64,000 bases of DNA from Limnoperna fortunei (taxonomy: Eukaryota; Mollusca; Bivalvia; Mytilida; Modiolidae). The stretch spans positions 72,516,926 to 72,580,925 of the forward strand of contig OX104117.1 of NCBI GenBank assembly GCA_944474755.1, read 5' to 3'. Position 1 is the stretch's first letter; the number at the start of each line of letters is the position of its first letter. Below are positions 11,785-23,370 of this stretch, in pieces. The notes under the pieces are model-generated. The model was not told the DNA's origin. It worked only from the letters and a program-made list of their open reading frames with translations, and made no database searches. Made by a program: the position numbers and the translations under genes.

Positions 11785-12216
11785 CCGCTTTATAAGATTT
11801 CGAAGACAAATACGAGATGTACGCCTTGGAACGCGAGGTCAAATAGTTTTTATAATTCATTGTGTGTGGTTTTTTCATTTCTTTTTTAATTATTTAAAAA
11901 AAAAATGACACTATTTGATGTTTATATTCCGTCACAGATGCATTAGTTATAGATTGGGGGAATTTCCATTTATCATTTATAACTTTAGACAAGACTTTAT
12001 CCGCTTTACAAACTTTCGAAGACAAATACGAGACGTACGCCTTGGCACGCGAGGTCAAATATTATTTTTGTTAAATCATTGTGTGTGTGTATGCTTTTTT
12101 ATTTACTGTGTTTTAACTATTTTGTTAATAAATTGACAATATGTGATGTTTATATGTCGTCACAGATGCATTTTCTATAGATTGTGGGAATTTCCATTTA
12201 TATCATTTATGACTTT
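11785..12216. repeat. 216-bp tandem duplication
   Basis: Two direct copies, about 11785-12000 and 12001-12216, with CGAAGACAAATACGAGA at 11801 and 12017. Each contains TACGCCTTGG.ACGCGAGGTC and ends CATTTATAACTTTAGAC-like. One frame in both copies could read FEDKYE-YAL-REVK, but the two differences change residues and both run into stops soon after, so I do not call a gene. Confidence 0.8.
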
Positions 12217-12525
12217 AGACCAGTTTAAACCTTATTATGAGGTAAATCGAGCCATAATATGAGGACATAACAGTTTTTTTGTACTTCCAATATTTGCGAG
12301 TGAAACGAATTTTTACATTCCGAAATATTAATTTCAGTAACCGGAAGTTGAATGGACGGATTGGTATCCGCCAGATAAGTCAAATAGTTCCAAATCCGTC
12401 ATTTGATTGGGAACGTTCTGACTGATTGGGAACGGTTTGACTGATCTGACTGATTGATAACTGATTGCTGACGGATTTTAGAACGCTGACGGATCGCTGA
12501 CGGATTGCTAAAAGTGTTGCGTTTT

Positions 12526-13128
12526 CTATCTCAAGTACAAGTCTAACTTACAGTCATATGATAAGCAGCCCCAAACTATCACTCCGCCAAAAGCAGTAGT
12601 TCCCAGAACATGTGCAGGATCAAAAGCTGTGTTGTGTTGACGCCATACCCGCATCCTACCATCAAATGGATTAAAACGACTTTCGTCGGACCAAAGAATA
12701 CTAATCAAAGAGCGAATAACCCGATATGGTCACGCGCCCACTGCAGCCGGGCATCCTCATGTCTTTGTGTAAGTGCTGGTCGCTTTATTGGTCTCCGTGC
12801 TCGAAGTCCTCCGCAGTTTAGTCTTCTGTTTACTGTCCGTCTACTGATGGACATTCCATCGACTACGCAACCTGTTTGCAGTGGTAAAAGGTTGTTGTCT
12901 AGCAAGTCTTCGAAGTAGTATATCTTATCTCTCTGTTGTCTTCTTCGGTCGCACTGATCTTGGTCTTTCCCCAACAATAACAGTTTCATTATATCGTCTC
13001 ATTAGCCTATTGATGACAGAATGGCTAACATTGAACCTATCTGAAACCTGACGCTGTGCCATTCCGGCACTTATCATACCAACTGCTTGCCATCTCTCTG
13101 CATCTGCTAGTTTTCCAGGTACCATGTT
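12526..13128 (-). pseudogene. Tc1-like transposase, N-terminal part
   Basis: The minus strand from 13125 begins MVPGKLADAERWQAVG, the start of the paired-type helix-turn-helix DNA-binding region, followed by a second helix set (QRQVSDRFNVSHSVINR) and an ERPRSVRP linker. After a frameshift near 12950 comes SRRTVNRRLNCGGLRARRP and ALTQRHEDARLQWARDH. After another near 12705 comes WSDESRFNPFDGRMRVWR, whose Asp is the first catalytic residue, then IVWGCLSYDCKLDLY. The frame is then cut by the TIR element at 12524 and resumes at 9734. Two frameshifts plus the insertion make it dead. Confidence 0.9.
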
Positions 13129-13362
13129 GAACTGATTTCAAAACATGATAAATTTTACCTGTTACGCACCTGCACATGATGAAATGAAACAAAGGCGCCA
13201 TACTTAGGTTTTAAAAAGCTGACGGTAGTAGTTTTTTAAATCTCTAGTGTTATTGTATCGTGAATCGAACGATTTCAAAATTTTAACAACAGATACTACA
13301 AACCTAGCTTTTGTTGATAACATATGTAGAAAGAACCAGAAACCATTAATTGTTTTATTCAT

Positions 13363-13764
13363 TTGAAGCACTGGGACCATACTGAGAGGGTTTCCAGTCC
13401 TCGACCCACAGAGGAGCCCAGCGCGTCCCCGGGTGGCGGATTGGGGAGACCGTCTGGGGGGGTTTCAGGTCATAATACGGAAAGCCTGACCGAGGACCGT
13501 AGTGGGTAACGTGTTTGGACAGTGCCAAAAGACCCCTTTTGTAGATTTCGAAAAAGAGTAGGCTCATTTTAGCCGCTACAAAAAGCTTAATTTTCCGCCC
13601 CTTCCCAAAACTCCATACTTTTCCAGTGGCAGTCAAAATTGTATTCCCTGTGACCCACCCCAGCCTTATTTGCCGTTGATTTATTCTTTGTTAACTTGTT
13701 CCCGTCCTGAATATAGCTGAAATACTGCTCCCTGGACGTAAAGCAGACATCCAATCAATCAATT
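13363..13764 (+). repeat. CAAT-tailed retroposon, longest copy
   Basis: The most complete copy, on its sense strand: GAAGCACTGGGACC at 13363, CCACCCGG-type block, TCGGTCAGG-like core, TAGCCGCTACAAAAAGC, CCAGTGGCAGTCAAA, TTGTTCCCGTCCTGAATAT, GAAATACTGCTC, then CATCCAATCAATCAAT. Inserted between the Tc1 transposase start and its right terminus. A 93-codon antisense frame (13355-13636) partly resembles the sense-direction frame of the copy at 2095, which simply reflects shared DNA. Confidence 0.8.
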
Positions 13765-13808
13765 TATTGGAACAATTCCTGGTGGTCCCTAACTTTTGGG
13801 TAAGTGTA

Positions 13809-15955
13809 TATTTTTGTCACGTTAAATATTAAAATCATTATAATAAGCTTTATATACCGAAGAACTATCCATGTTATCTCAGAAAACCTTGATAGCTGCG
13901 TCTGTGCGTATTGGAATGAAAGAAAATTGCTAAATAATAATTGGTAAAAACGAGTGTATATTAGGTTCGCGCATATATCACTCCGCTCAGTTTGCAGTGT
14001 GTTTTTCTCTGGTGCATATATTGATTTTGAAATTCCTGCTCTATTACCCCTTTTTGTTATGTTGACATATGCGATACATCGTAAGATTTATATTTTAAAA
14101 GAAATCTGTATTTTACCGTGCAAAACACATGTTCTTACCATTTGCACTATTTTTCTTCGGAAAATCTCAGCTACTTCTTATTGACCCGTTTTGTTGTAAA
14201 TGATAATTCAAATTAGTATTTTAATGACTATGTCCCTTTTAATTTGCAATTAATTGCCATGATATAGGTCGTTTGCCATTCACGGACGTCAAACACCAAG
14301 TCATTACTTTTTAGCACGATGTATACTGACGTTTATAGATACATACATAGTTAGCTGGCCTGGCTGGTAATCTTTGTAGTAAGTGAAACGTCTAGCATCA
14401 GGTGGAATAATATGAAATAAAGAATTAAAAGCAAAACAAATAAGAAAAATCGAGTTAATAAAATGTTTATGGTTAGACATTATTGTTTGCATATTGCTAT
14501 TTGTTGGTTATTGAAAAGCAATTCTCCCTGATAAAAAGTCATTTCCCTTATAGAAGATTTACATATTAATAAAAAGGCAAGTTTTTCATCGCTCATTATC
14601 GCACATATCATATTTATATTAGTGCAAAAACATATTATAATAAAAATATACGTTTTTCTTTTCTATTTGAGGCATTTTACAGACAAAAACAGATTTTAGT
14701 ATAGAGAGAATATTAGAGATATGCATGGAAACATTCTATTGACTGAATAACCACGCAAAGTAAAAGAAGACAATGGCATTTCCTTTTTTTCAAATCTAAA
14801 AAAAAATTATCGGTATTTTGAAATCAGCAAAAACAAAAAGACGAAAACTCATATTTGATTAAATATTTCGCTTTCGGGCATGTATATATGTAAACCAAAG
14901 CAACATTCAGTCCTGTAAAATTTTGTCTTTTACCATTGATAATATAAGAAAACTCGTAATTGAAATGTCAATATAAATAAAAATAAACTTAATACATTAA
15001 TTCCTGGATGGTAACCACGCACTGAAATGACCCTGCCAATTTAGAAATGCTTGCCTGATGGAGACATTTTTGACTTAAAGAATATTATTCCTATTCTAGC
15101 AGAGAAGCAAAAATACTTCACGGTAAAAGGGAAATAAAAGTATTGTGTTTTTTAGTGATCAGTCTGTTGTCAAAAGCGTAATTAGAAAAATTAATTTGCT
15201 AAAAGTATTTTCAATAATAGTTTTAATGTTTATAAGTATCTACAATTAAAGGAAATTATTGCAGCATATTAAAAACTTCTTTTTGCAATGTCACGTTGAT
15301 AAACATTTCATGTAATCACTGGTTAAACAGCCATCAATAATACGCACACATTACAATTAAAAGTTAAGTCCTTTACGTTGTCATTAGATATGCACAAAGT
15401 AAAATAATCGGTTTAATTTACGCAATATATTCAATATATTATTCCACAAAAGTGTGAACGTGATTCTGATTTTTCATGGCGACAAACGACTATATTTGTC
15501 AAATTATATTAATTTGTTTGTCCTCATAGCTAGATGATTTACATGGCTTCTTACTGTGATGTATTGACGGAAAACATGACAAATTAATCAATATCAGTTA
15601 ATATGTAGAATGGATATGATTAGTTTGGAATTCCCGGATAATCAACAGGTTATCTGTTTATTGTATTTATCATATTTGGAATCCAATTGCAAAACACATC
15701 CAGTAGACAAGTCGATATGCGGAATTGATAATTAATGTTCTATACATGTATAAAAACCAGGAATAAGTGTTTAGTTTGGTCTTCGAATAATTTTCTCTCG
15801 TCAAAGCTATAATAAACATATATATTAAGCTATTTTATAATTTGAAGACATATTAGATTCTACTAATTTATTTAACCCTAATACACAACATAATTACTTA
15901 AAGCATTTTTTTATGAAATATTTGTATGGCTGTTACACTCAATATATAAAAAAAC
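13809..15955. other. AT-rich intergenic stretch
   Basis: No repeat family, gene or strong palindrome recognised. Confidence 0.5.
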
Positions 15956-15956
15956 A

Positions 15957-16190
15957 CGGCTTTGGTTAGGGTTATGAGATTTCTATTAATCACGTGGTCT
16001 GTCAGCACTGAGGTTTGTCAATTAGTGCCCCACTGAAGGCATGATATACTCAACTCCAATCTTAAGTGACAAGGGTTGTCAATTTTCCTACTGCGGGTTT
16101 GGTCCTTTTCCAGGTACTCCCTCTTGAGGCCATAATTAAATCTGATAGCTGAAAATAGCATTAAAACCAATACAAACAAAAAAACAACCA
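15957..16190 (+). repeat. Decayed SINE copy
   Basis: ATCACGTGGTCTGTCAGCAC, CCAATCTTAAGTGACAAGG, CTACTGCGGGTTTGG, CCAGGTACTCC and an A-rich tail follow the SINE order, but the A box is poor and the B box is lost. Confidence 0.7.
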
Positions 16191-16199
16191 TCAACATAT

Positions 16200-18890
16200 A
16201 TACATAGGACCCAGTGTTCCTGTCTGTGAGATAAAATCTATGTTTTAGCGATATGTCTATTTGTGAATACCAACCAAAACAATATACTTTGTAATGATTA
16301 TACAAATCAAGTGTTTCTGTGCCGTGACAATAGATATCTGTGAAAAGTTCTTTTTTTAGCCTTTATTGACCCCATATTCCTTTATTTTAATAAATACGAA
16401 TTAATTAGTTTCCTTTTTACCAGTTCTTACCAGACATAACTTATCAATTAATCAATCGATGAATGTTTTAATACATAAAAAATAATACGTGTTGAACAAA
16501 ACATCTTTTACTGTATTAAATTGAATGAAGTAAAGAAGGACAATTTTACTAACTAGATAGAATTGTAGAAAACTTTAAGGAACAGAATGATCATTTGCAC
16601 CTTCACAATATGGTGGCTTCATGTTTCTAAAATGTATATTTCTATATGAAGCAGTGTAGCATAAACTACAACCAAGCATACCAATTTATATTGACCAATG
16701 GATATTGTAAAAAAGGAAAGAAATATAAAAAAAGCCAGTAACATATTAAAAAAAGACGTTGATTGTAATTAGCATTGACCCCATTATTGGCAAATATATT
16801 ACTTTGTTTTACAATTTTCGATTTCAGGAAAAAATATAAAAGATAATAAAAATGATCTGCCTTGCTCGTGGATAATAAAATGCTTCCACTTTATAGCGTC
16901 AAAGCAACGTAAACGTAAAAGGTCATGGAAAAGTTAATGATCACACAAGCTAATAACATGTTCAATCTATACAGCTTTATGATTAATAATGGCCTCATAT
17001 AAAATAACATAAACATGTCATCTGTATTGTATAGAATCAGCACTAGGTATTGGTAAAGGCTATAGTTTGACGTTTATTCACACAAAGAAAAGAGAAACAA
17101 TGTGCACTTTCAGCAAGCAACCATAAATTAATATACTTTTATGTCAAAGGGTATTAATCATATACATATCTTTTCTCGTAAATTACAATACAGTTCTTAG
17201 AAAAATGGAATGCAATATTTAGTTTATTAAATAAATGCGCATATTTAAAAACAGTTAAAGATAACAAAACCTGAGGATATAAAGTTCGTTTGTGCAACGG
17301 ACAATCGTTTGCAGAAAATGTGTTCGTATTGCAAAGCAAGTTGCAAAAAACCATAATGCACAAATACGTTGATGACGAGTTGGTTATATATTTGAAATGT
17401 ATCATTCTTTTATAAACAAATAATAAAGATAGTGTTTCAACAACAGAGGTAATAACTTTATTATTATTAGTGCAATCCTCTAAGACACGATCAAAGTTAT
17501 TTTGTGTTTAACATACTAATTAAATAAGATTAAAGGCCTGTATAAGCATTCATCTAAAAATAAAAAAAGTCAAACAAATGTGTCCGCGATTGTTAACGCA
17601 GGTAAGTTAAGACTGTATTATGACTTATTTGACGATCGCAATGCAATCTATCAGCAACCAGATTATTTTAGGTTAGGAGAAAATTGAAAAGTTGTTATAA
17701 CATTAAATTATGCATTGTTTTTTTTCTCTGGCGTCTGAACGTATTTTTTTATTCTAATTTCGCTGACGTGTTGAACTTTATTTATGAACTACTGCAGCTT
17801 CCAGTAACGTCAACGTTCAGAGGATTCTTACATCGCCACTAATCGCCACAAAATCAGCTAAATAGTGATATATCCACATATGTCATACGAAGCTAGACCA
17901 AAATAAAGACTTAGGTATATCTACAAAAAGTTTTCATCGGTATAATTATTCTCAATATTCTTTAAGAGCTCTCGCCAACAACGTGTTCGGGGAAATTATG
18001 AAAGTATATGTCTCCACTAACAGAACCCCTTTTCGATCCAAATTGTATATTAATATGTTACAAACCCGTATAGTAACTATCTGAATGTTTATGCGAGGGA
18101 TCCCCTGTACTTGGCCAATACTGTAATACCAGTATTGTTAACAATATTATTCCAGTATTGTTAATTTTTTCCCGCAAAATACACAATAATGAAATATTGA
18201 TGTTCCAGTTTTGTTTCCTGATTAATGTGTTATTACTGCCTATGTTAAGTTTTAATAAAGAGAATATTTCATGTATTTTGGGTTTTTTGTCAGTATTATG
18301 AAGTGTTTGTTACATTATCATTACTTGTATACAATTTATACACTTTATTGGGGAGCCTTTAAATGTTGAATTATAATAAATACAGTCATTTAATGCGAAT
18401 CACATCTCATCAAAAATCGTGCTCAAAATTCCTTGATAATTATTGGATATTCCTCAGTATTACTCCCGATCACTCCTAAACTTAAACTACAATAATTCAA
18501 AAATCAACCAAGGATATTTTGGTTTTAAATAAATAAAAGTCAACCTTAATTTTTAATGATATAAACCCTTATAATTGACCTAACTGTAATCAATTTGTAT
18601 TTATGTACGACTTGTCGGTAAATTGTTGAAATATTTTTTAATTAATTACAATAAATGTATACGCAAAGAAACTGCTATGCAATCCGAATCGAGGTCATTG
18701 ACACAATACAATCTTCTTATCATACTTGTGCACAAAATTAAACAAGAAAATATTAGTAAATTTTCTATTTTAACAAAAACATAAATTCAAAACGTAAAAA
18801 AACATGATTTATATATCCAATACAATGGAGAAACGCAATTTTATTAATCCAACGTGACAGGATATTAATTGATATATATAAATCGGTATC
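16200..18890. other. AT-rich intergenic stretch
   Basis: No gene or repeat family recognised in about 2.7 kb. Confidence 0.45.
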
Positions 18891-19015
18891 AATTCTGGTT
18901 CGCTTACGAATAATTTCTTAAATCGCAAACCCCGGTTTCTCGAACTCGCGATTTCTCGAACACTTTGCGTCAGCTCCTTCGAGTTTGAGCCATCTAAGTT
19001 CGACTGTATGTGCAA

Positions 19016-19375
19016 TATAGTTTTTAATTGCATGGCTTAGATTCCAGGATTGATATTACTAGAATATGATTGTATAATAAAGTTTTTGGTTGCATCTTTT
19101 ATGTCTCGGGATTGATTTTATATTTGGAAAATGGTTGCTGAACTCTGTAGATTGATTGTTTATGTGTAAAATTGTATTAAATTGCATCTAAAGTACATGA
19201 TTTGATTCTATAGGTGAAATATGGTTTTTAATTGCATAGCTAAGGTCTCTGGATTGATTTTACATTTGAAATGTGGTTTTAATTGCAATGCTAATGTCTA
19301 TGGATTACTTTTATTTCTCAATTATGGCTTTTTATTGCATGGCTAATGTCTCAGGGTTGATTTTATATGTAATAC
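19016..19375 (+). repeat. 56-bp minisatellite, first block
   Basis: Degenerate direct units of roughly 55-60 bp built on GGTTTTTAATTGCAT, GCTAAGGTCTCAGGATTGATT and TTATATGTGAAATAT. About six units. Broken off at 19375 by an unrelated segment and resumed at 19860. Confidence 0.8.
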
Positions 19376-19384
19376 ATGCACATT

Positions 19385-19540
19385 ACATACATTATGTGTA
19401 GGTACAACTACCTATATCACGTCGGGACTGTTGTGTCCATTCGTATCACTACGAGACGCGCAGCGTCGAGTTGTAATGCGGAATGTATGCAAACTTTCGA
19501 GACGTGATACAGGTATTTGTACCTACACTTTAATGTATGT
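19385..19540. mobile_element. Foldback element inside the minisatellite
   Basis: Left arm from 19385 (ACATACATT, then TGTGTAGGTACAACTACC, ATATCACGTC) pairs with the right arm ending at 19540 (GACGTGATAC, AGGTATTTGTACC, AATGTATGT). The arms are about 40 bp with a few mismatches and a bulge. Probably part of an insertion (about 19376-19858) that split the tandem array. Confidence 0.7.
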
Positions 19541-19859
19541 AGCAAGTTTATCTAAAATTAGAAACTATAAAAAGACAAAACAAAAGTAATGTTAAAAAAA
19601 TTAAAATTTAGCATTAAACGATCCATTTGTTTATAAAATAGAGTCCCTAACGTCACACGTATTATGACGTCGCATTTGATTCATATCATGAAAGTATTTC
19701 AACGAATAATTTATTATACCATTCAATGTGAGGTCAGTAAAAAGTTCTTACAAAAGTACATCTTGTATCACATATATATATAGATGATACAAGGTTTTGT
19801 ATCACACAGGTGGTATCAATCGCTTATTATTCAGATTTTGACAAGATACATCTTTAATT

Positions 19860-20235
19860 TTAGATAAATTGTTTTTAATGCATCGCTTAGGTCTCAGGAT
19901 TGATTTGATATAAAAACTGGGGTTGTTAATTTCATCACTAAAGTCTTGGGATTTACTTTATAATATGAAATATGGATTTTAATTGCTCACTAAGTCTCAG
20001 TATTGATTTTGAATGTGAAATATCTTTTTGTTTTGCATTACTAAGGTAGTAAGATTAATTTTATATGTAAAATATGGTTTTTAATTCCATTGCTTCGGTC
20101 TCAGGATTGATTTTATATTTGATATGTGGTTTTTAATTTCACGGTTTAGTTCTCAGGATAGATTTTATATGTAAAATATGATTTCTTATTGTATTGCTAA
20201 GGTCTTCAGAGTGATACTATTTATGCAATATGAAT
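19860..20235 (+). repeat. 56-bp minisatellite, second block
   Basis: Same unit as 19016-19375 (GGTCTCAGGATTGATTT, AAATATGGTTTTTAATT), about seven degenerate units, same orientation. Confidence 0.8.
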
Positions 20236-20629
20236 TTGACCTTTTTTGTGAAATTGACAAAGCAGAGATTTGGATTGGTTTTGGTAACTTTTTCAAAAGC
20301 AGATAATTAGACAGTATGTGTAGCAGAAATTTGGAAAAAAGACTGTGTCTAGTTTAAGTGGTCAAATTGACTGGTTTTTGTCCAGAGATTTTTCTACATC
20401 TGACTACATTGCTATGAGATAACACATCGTTGAACGTGTTACATTTACAAATATAATTTACATTTGTTGATTTCATCATACACTTTTATTAATGACTAAT
20501 TTTCTGACTCAAGTAATATTTGTATTTATTCATTTGTAAAATATTGAAGGTAGACTACCAATTGACGGTAGAGGACCTGTCTAATTTGGTGAAGACCCAA
20601 TATTTATTTCCACATTGAAAAACTACAAA

Positions 20630-20995
20630 TTAAATTTGACACATGCAATAAGGATTATAAAGTATGTCTTGACATATTTTTTCTGACATATTATTCTCAT
20701 TTTCCATGAGATTTTGATGAATACCATAAACAGTAAGGGAATTCAGAACACAATTTAGTGCAAAGAAACTGAATAGTAGAACCTTCAACAGTAAAAGCAG
20801 ACGTTTGGAGAATGTCAGGGTCCTTGCTAGTCCAAGAATTCTTTTGTACGCGTTCGATGACAAATGGTTGCTTCGCTGTTTTTCCAATCTTTTAAATTTA
20901 TGCGCTGACCAAATAAGGCTTTCTCTGTCTTGCTGTAGACATCTTGCCTTGATAAAAATAACAGTCATTATTATATAGTAATATTTTTTTCCCAT
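20630..20995 (-). CDS. Unrecognised open frame, possible last exon
   Basis: A 121-codon minus-strand frame beginning MGKKYYYIIMTV. It has a basic middle (SAHKFKRLEKQRSN), a hydrophobic run (KRLLLLLKVLLFSFFALN) that could be a membrane segment, and a stop followed about 20 bases later by AATAAA. A TCTACAG acceptor-like site lies inside, so a terminal exon starting at the Gln-Asp-Arg-Glu stretch is possible. I recognise no family. Chance is also plausible in AT-rich DNA; an RNA match would decide. Confidence 0.2.
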   Translation of the reverse strand: MGKKYYYIIMTVIFIKARCLQQDRESLIWSAHKFKRLEKQRSNHLSSNAYKRILGLARTLTFSKRLLLLLKVLLFSFFALNCVLNSLTVYGIHQNLMENENNMSEKICQDILYNPYCMCQI

Positions 20996-21095
20996 TGTAT
21001 TTCATATAGCAATAAAGTGTAAACTGTACAAAATGGGATTTAAATATCGTGTACACAAGTGGCTCGTCAGTTTCAAAGCAGGAATTTATGCTAGT

Positions 21096-21297
21096 ACACT
21101 CGAATTTTGCGATGAAAGTGTGTCGCTTTAACGGACGTAAATTTCGCTGAAATGCATTTTATTTTATTATTTAGGGGTCATTTTGTTAGAGCAATAAATG
21201 CAAGATATTTTTAAAGTAATTTAGCCTTGGGATCATTGTTTACATTGCCGAATGAAGGGTAATCGCCGAATTTCGAGTATGGACGAAATTCGAGTGT
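21096..21297. mobile_element. Small TIR element, about 200 bp
   Basis: Exact 12-bp inverted ends, ACACTCGAATTT at 21096-21107 and its complement at 21286-21297. Further CGAA-rich similarity follows inside the right end (CGAATTTCGAGTATGGACG). The left side is preceded by a T that could form TA, but the right flank is TG, so the target duplication is not proved. Confidence 0.5.
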
Positions 21298-21502
21298 GTG
21301 ACCATATATTCACAACAAGTAAAAACACAAAATTGAAAAAAAATCTGTTTTTTTATTATATGTTAATCTACATAAAAATATATATCTGTAATATTGACCA
21401 AGTGAAAATATGATAATATTGGAGCTAGTAAAATATTACAAAATAGCAAATATAATGAATAATCACTTAAAAGCACAAAAAAATTATTACTATATAACAA
21501 AA

Positions 21503-21598
21503 GGGTTATTGCATGAATATTGGGAAATATTGTCTCGCAAGCTCGTGCAATATAACACTTGCTTGGGACAATATTTCCCAATATTCATGCAATAACCC
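21503..21598. repeat. Perfect palindrome, 32-bp arms
   Basis: Arm 21503-21534 (GGGTTATTGCATGAATATTG...) is an exact inverted copy of 21567-21598. The 32-bp centre continues the pairing imperfectly (CGCAAGC / GCTTG). Likely a foldback MITE; it could form a long RNA hairpin if transcribed. Confidence 0.85.
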
Positions 21599-21609
21599 TA
21601 TATTATTAT

Positions 21610-23370
21610 TGTTATGAATGATACCAAATGTACACCATTTTACATGCCTTGTTCGTTTCGACTAAAACATTATTTAAACATACGAACATTAACTAGACAT
21701 TCTCTAAAAGGAAAATCCCTTCCTGTCCTAAAATATTTCAAATCCGCCTTAGAAATAGAAAACGTAAAATATTGTAAATATTTCCACAATTTTATGGAAG
21801 TAAAACAGACTATATGAATGAATATATACATTTCTTTCCATAATTTACGTACGACTACTGCTAACAAGTCCACTCAATGAATGATCTACCTAATAGTTTA
21901 AAAAATCCCAAATTTTGAACTTTGAACGTTATTTATTACAAATCTTTCATCAAATTACATTATGTTGTACCTTCCTTATCCATTAATATTCGTGTATTTA
22001 AACTGCCTCGAAGAATGTCTCTTTATCAAACCAAAGGCTAATCATTTACCATAAACAAACAGAATGCATCAGACTTAACACTTGAGCTTTTTTATCATCA
22101 ACCTACCATCTGGCCTCAGCAACCGGCGTAATGTCGCTCTAAATATATGACTGGTTATAATCCAGTCAATAGTGATCAATTTGTGGCTACGTTGACTTGT
22201 CATGAGAGTAATGGCATGATTTTATCTGTTTTTAATTCACAAATGTCGTCCCTTTGTACTCTTTTTAATTATATTATTACATAAAAGAATTCAAAAGACG
22301 AGTTTTCTATCTTTACCACACAATTGTGTTATAATTAAAACACAGTTATGTAATTAAAACAGAGTTATATGTTTCTACATTACGAAGTTTTTTTAAACGC
22401 CGTGGAACATGACTTGGTTCCATCTTCATTTCTACGCCGATCTTTGTCCCTTTTTAACATACCATATTTTTTTAGTAGCAATCAAAATATACTTTTAATT
22501 TTATTGTTTTGTAACTGTGTCCTTGTTTACGTTATACAACGACATAATCAATCGTTTCATGCACCTTCTACTAGATAGTTAATACATGTATACATATTGA
22601 AGAAATAATAAATTCTAAAAAATCAAAGCAAAAACAAAGAAAAATACATGAACCGCTGGACCTTACGTCAGCGGAACTAATACAATGGTGTTTCTTCATT
22701 AAAATAATAGTGTATATGAATTTTAATTTTGACGGAACTAAAGAATTTGACAACGACATTGATTATTATTGTGTTTTTGTAAGCTTAAATTCGGGGATCC
22801 ACAAATTAAATATAAACCAATCTGAAAGCTAATTCTATATATATAGAGTTAAGAGTTGTTGAGTTTCTTGGGAACAAGGGTTATCAAAACAAATTAATTC
22901 CATTGAGTCGCGTTATGATTAATAACTGACACTATCTGTATAAAAGTTAGCGTAAAACTACTGAACATGCGAAGTCAGTTAAGTGATAAGCCATTGTGTT
23001 TTACATCGATATTTATTGTTTCTTGACACCTCACTAGAGATTTGCAGTAAATCGTAGCACATGCAATGTTCATATCAGGTTGGCTACACAAAGCTCCAGA
23101 GAAAACCTGTCAGTGAAAATAACATGGTGTAATCCTTTTATAGAGCAATAGTTTCGTTACTATGTATGTGATATCATCTCAGAATATTCAAACAAAGCAG
23201 TTTGTAATTAGTAGTTGTACCATTAATACAACGATTTCTTGGGTTTTTAAAATTTATCTGCACTATGTCTTTAAAAATAATAAATACACATTCTGTTTTT
23301 TTTTAAACTTTACTAATACAGTCTTTGGTAAAACTTCGATGGTATATGAAAGTTCGCAGTGTTTACAATG
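21610..23370. other. AT-rich intergenic stretch
   Basis: Nothing recognised except a short CTATATATATAG palindrome near 22835. Confidence 0.5.

Larger units (their letters stand above)
9735..12524. mobile_element. TIR element inserted in Tc1 transposase
   Basis: A 2.79-kb insertion bounded by exact 14-bp inverted repeats, AAACGCAACACTTT at 9735-9748 and its complement at 12511-12524. Both ends also carry the same subterminal array in DIRECT orientation (CTGACTGATTG, CTGATTGCTGACGGATTTT, CGCTGACGGATCGCTGAC; 9749-9810 and about 12430-12507). No transposase is visible inside, so it is non-autonomous. The interior holds two SINEs, a CAAT-tail copy and a 216-bp tandem duplication. I could not define a target duplication, so the superfamily is open. 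Confidence 0.75.
9047..13806 (-). mobile_element. Tc1/mariner transposon with nested insertions
   Basis: Both ends are visible. CACTTGGCCATAAGTTAG starts at 9047 and the complementary end finishes ...AAGTG at 13806. The inverted repeats share GACCACCAGGA and each is flanked by TA (9045-9046 and 13807-13808), the Tc1/mariner target. Removing the internal 2.8-kb element (9735-12524) and the CAAT-tail copy (13363-13764) leaves about 1.6 kb, the usual size of a Tc1-like element. The transposase is on the minus strand and is broken (see the two pseudogene entries). Confidence 0.88.

Noticed and set aside
12610..12918. A 102-codon plus-strand frame.
   Set aside because: It is the opposite-strand shadow of the Tc1 transposase remnant.
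13355..13636. A 93-codon frame (minus) that partly resembles a frame in the repeat copy at 2094-2288.
   Set aside because: Both are copies of the same repeat; similarity of translation follows from shared DNA, and other copies break the frame.
18925..19005. CTCGAAC-rich block ending TTCGACTGTA, resembling one end of a pogo/Tigger-type transposon.
   Set aside because: No matching inverted end was found nearby, so an element cannot be delimited.
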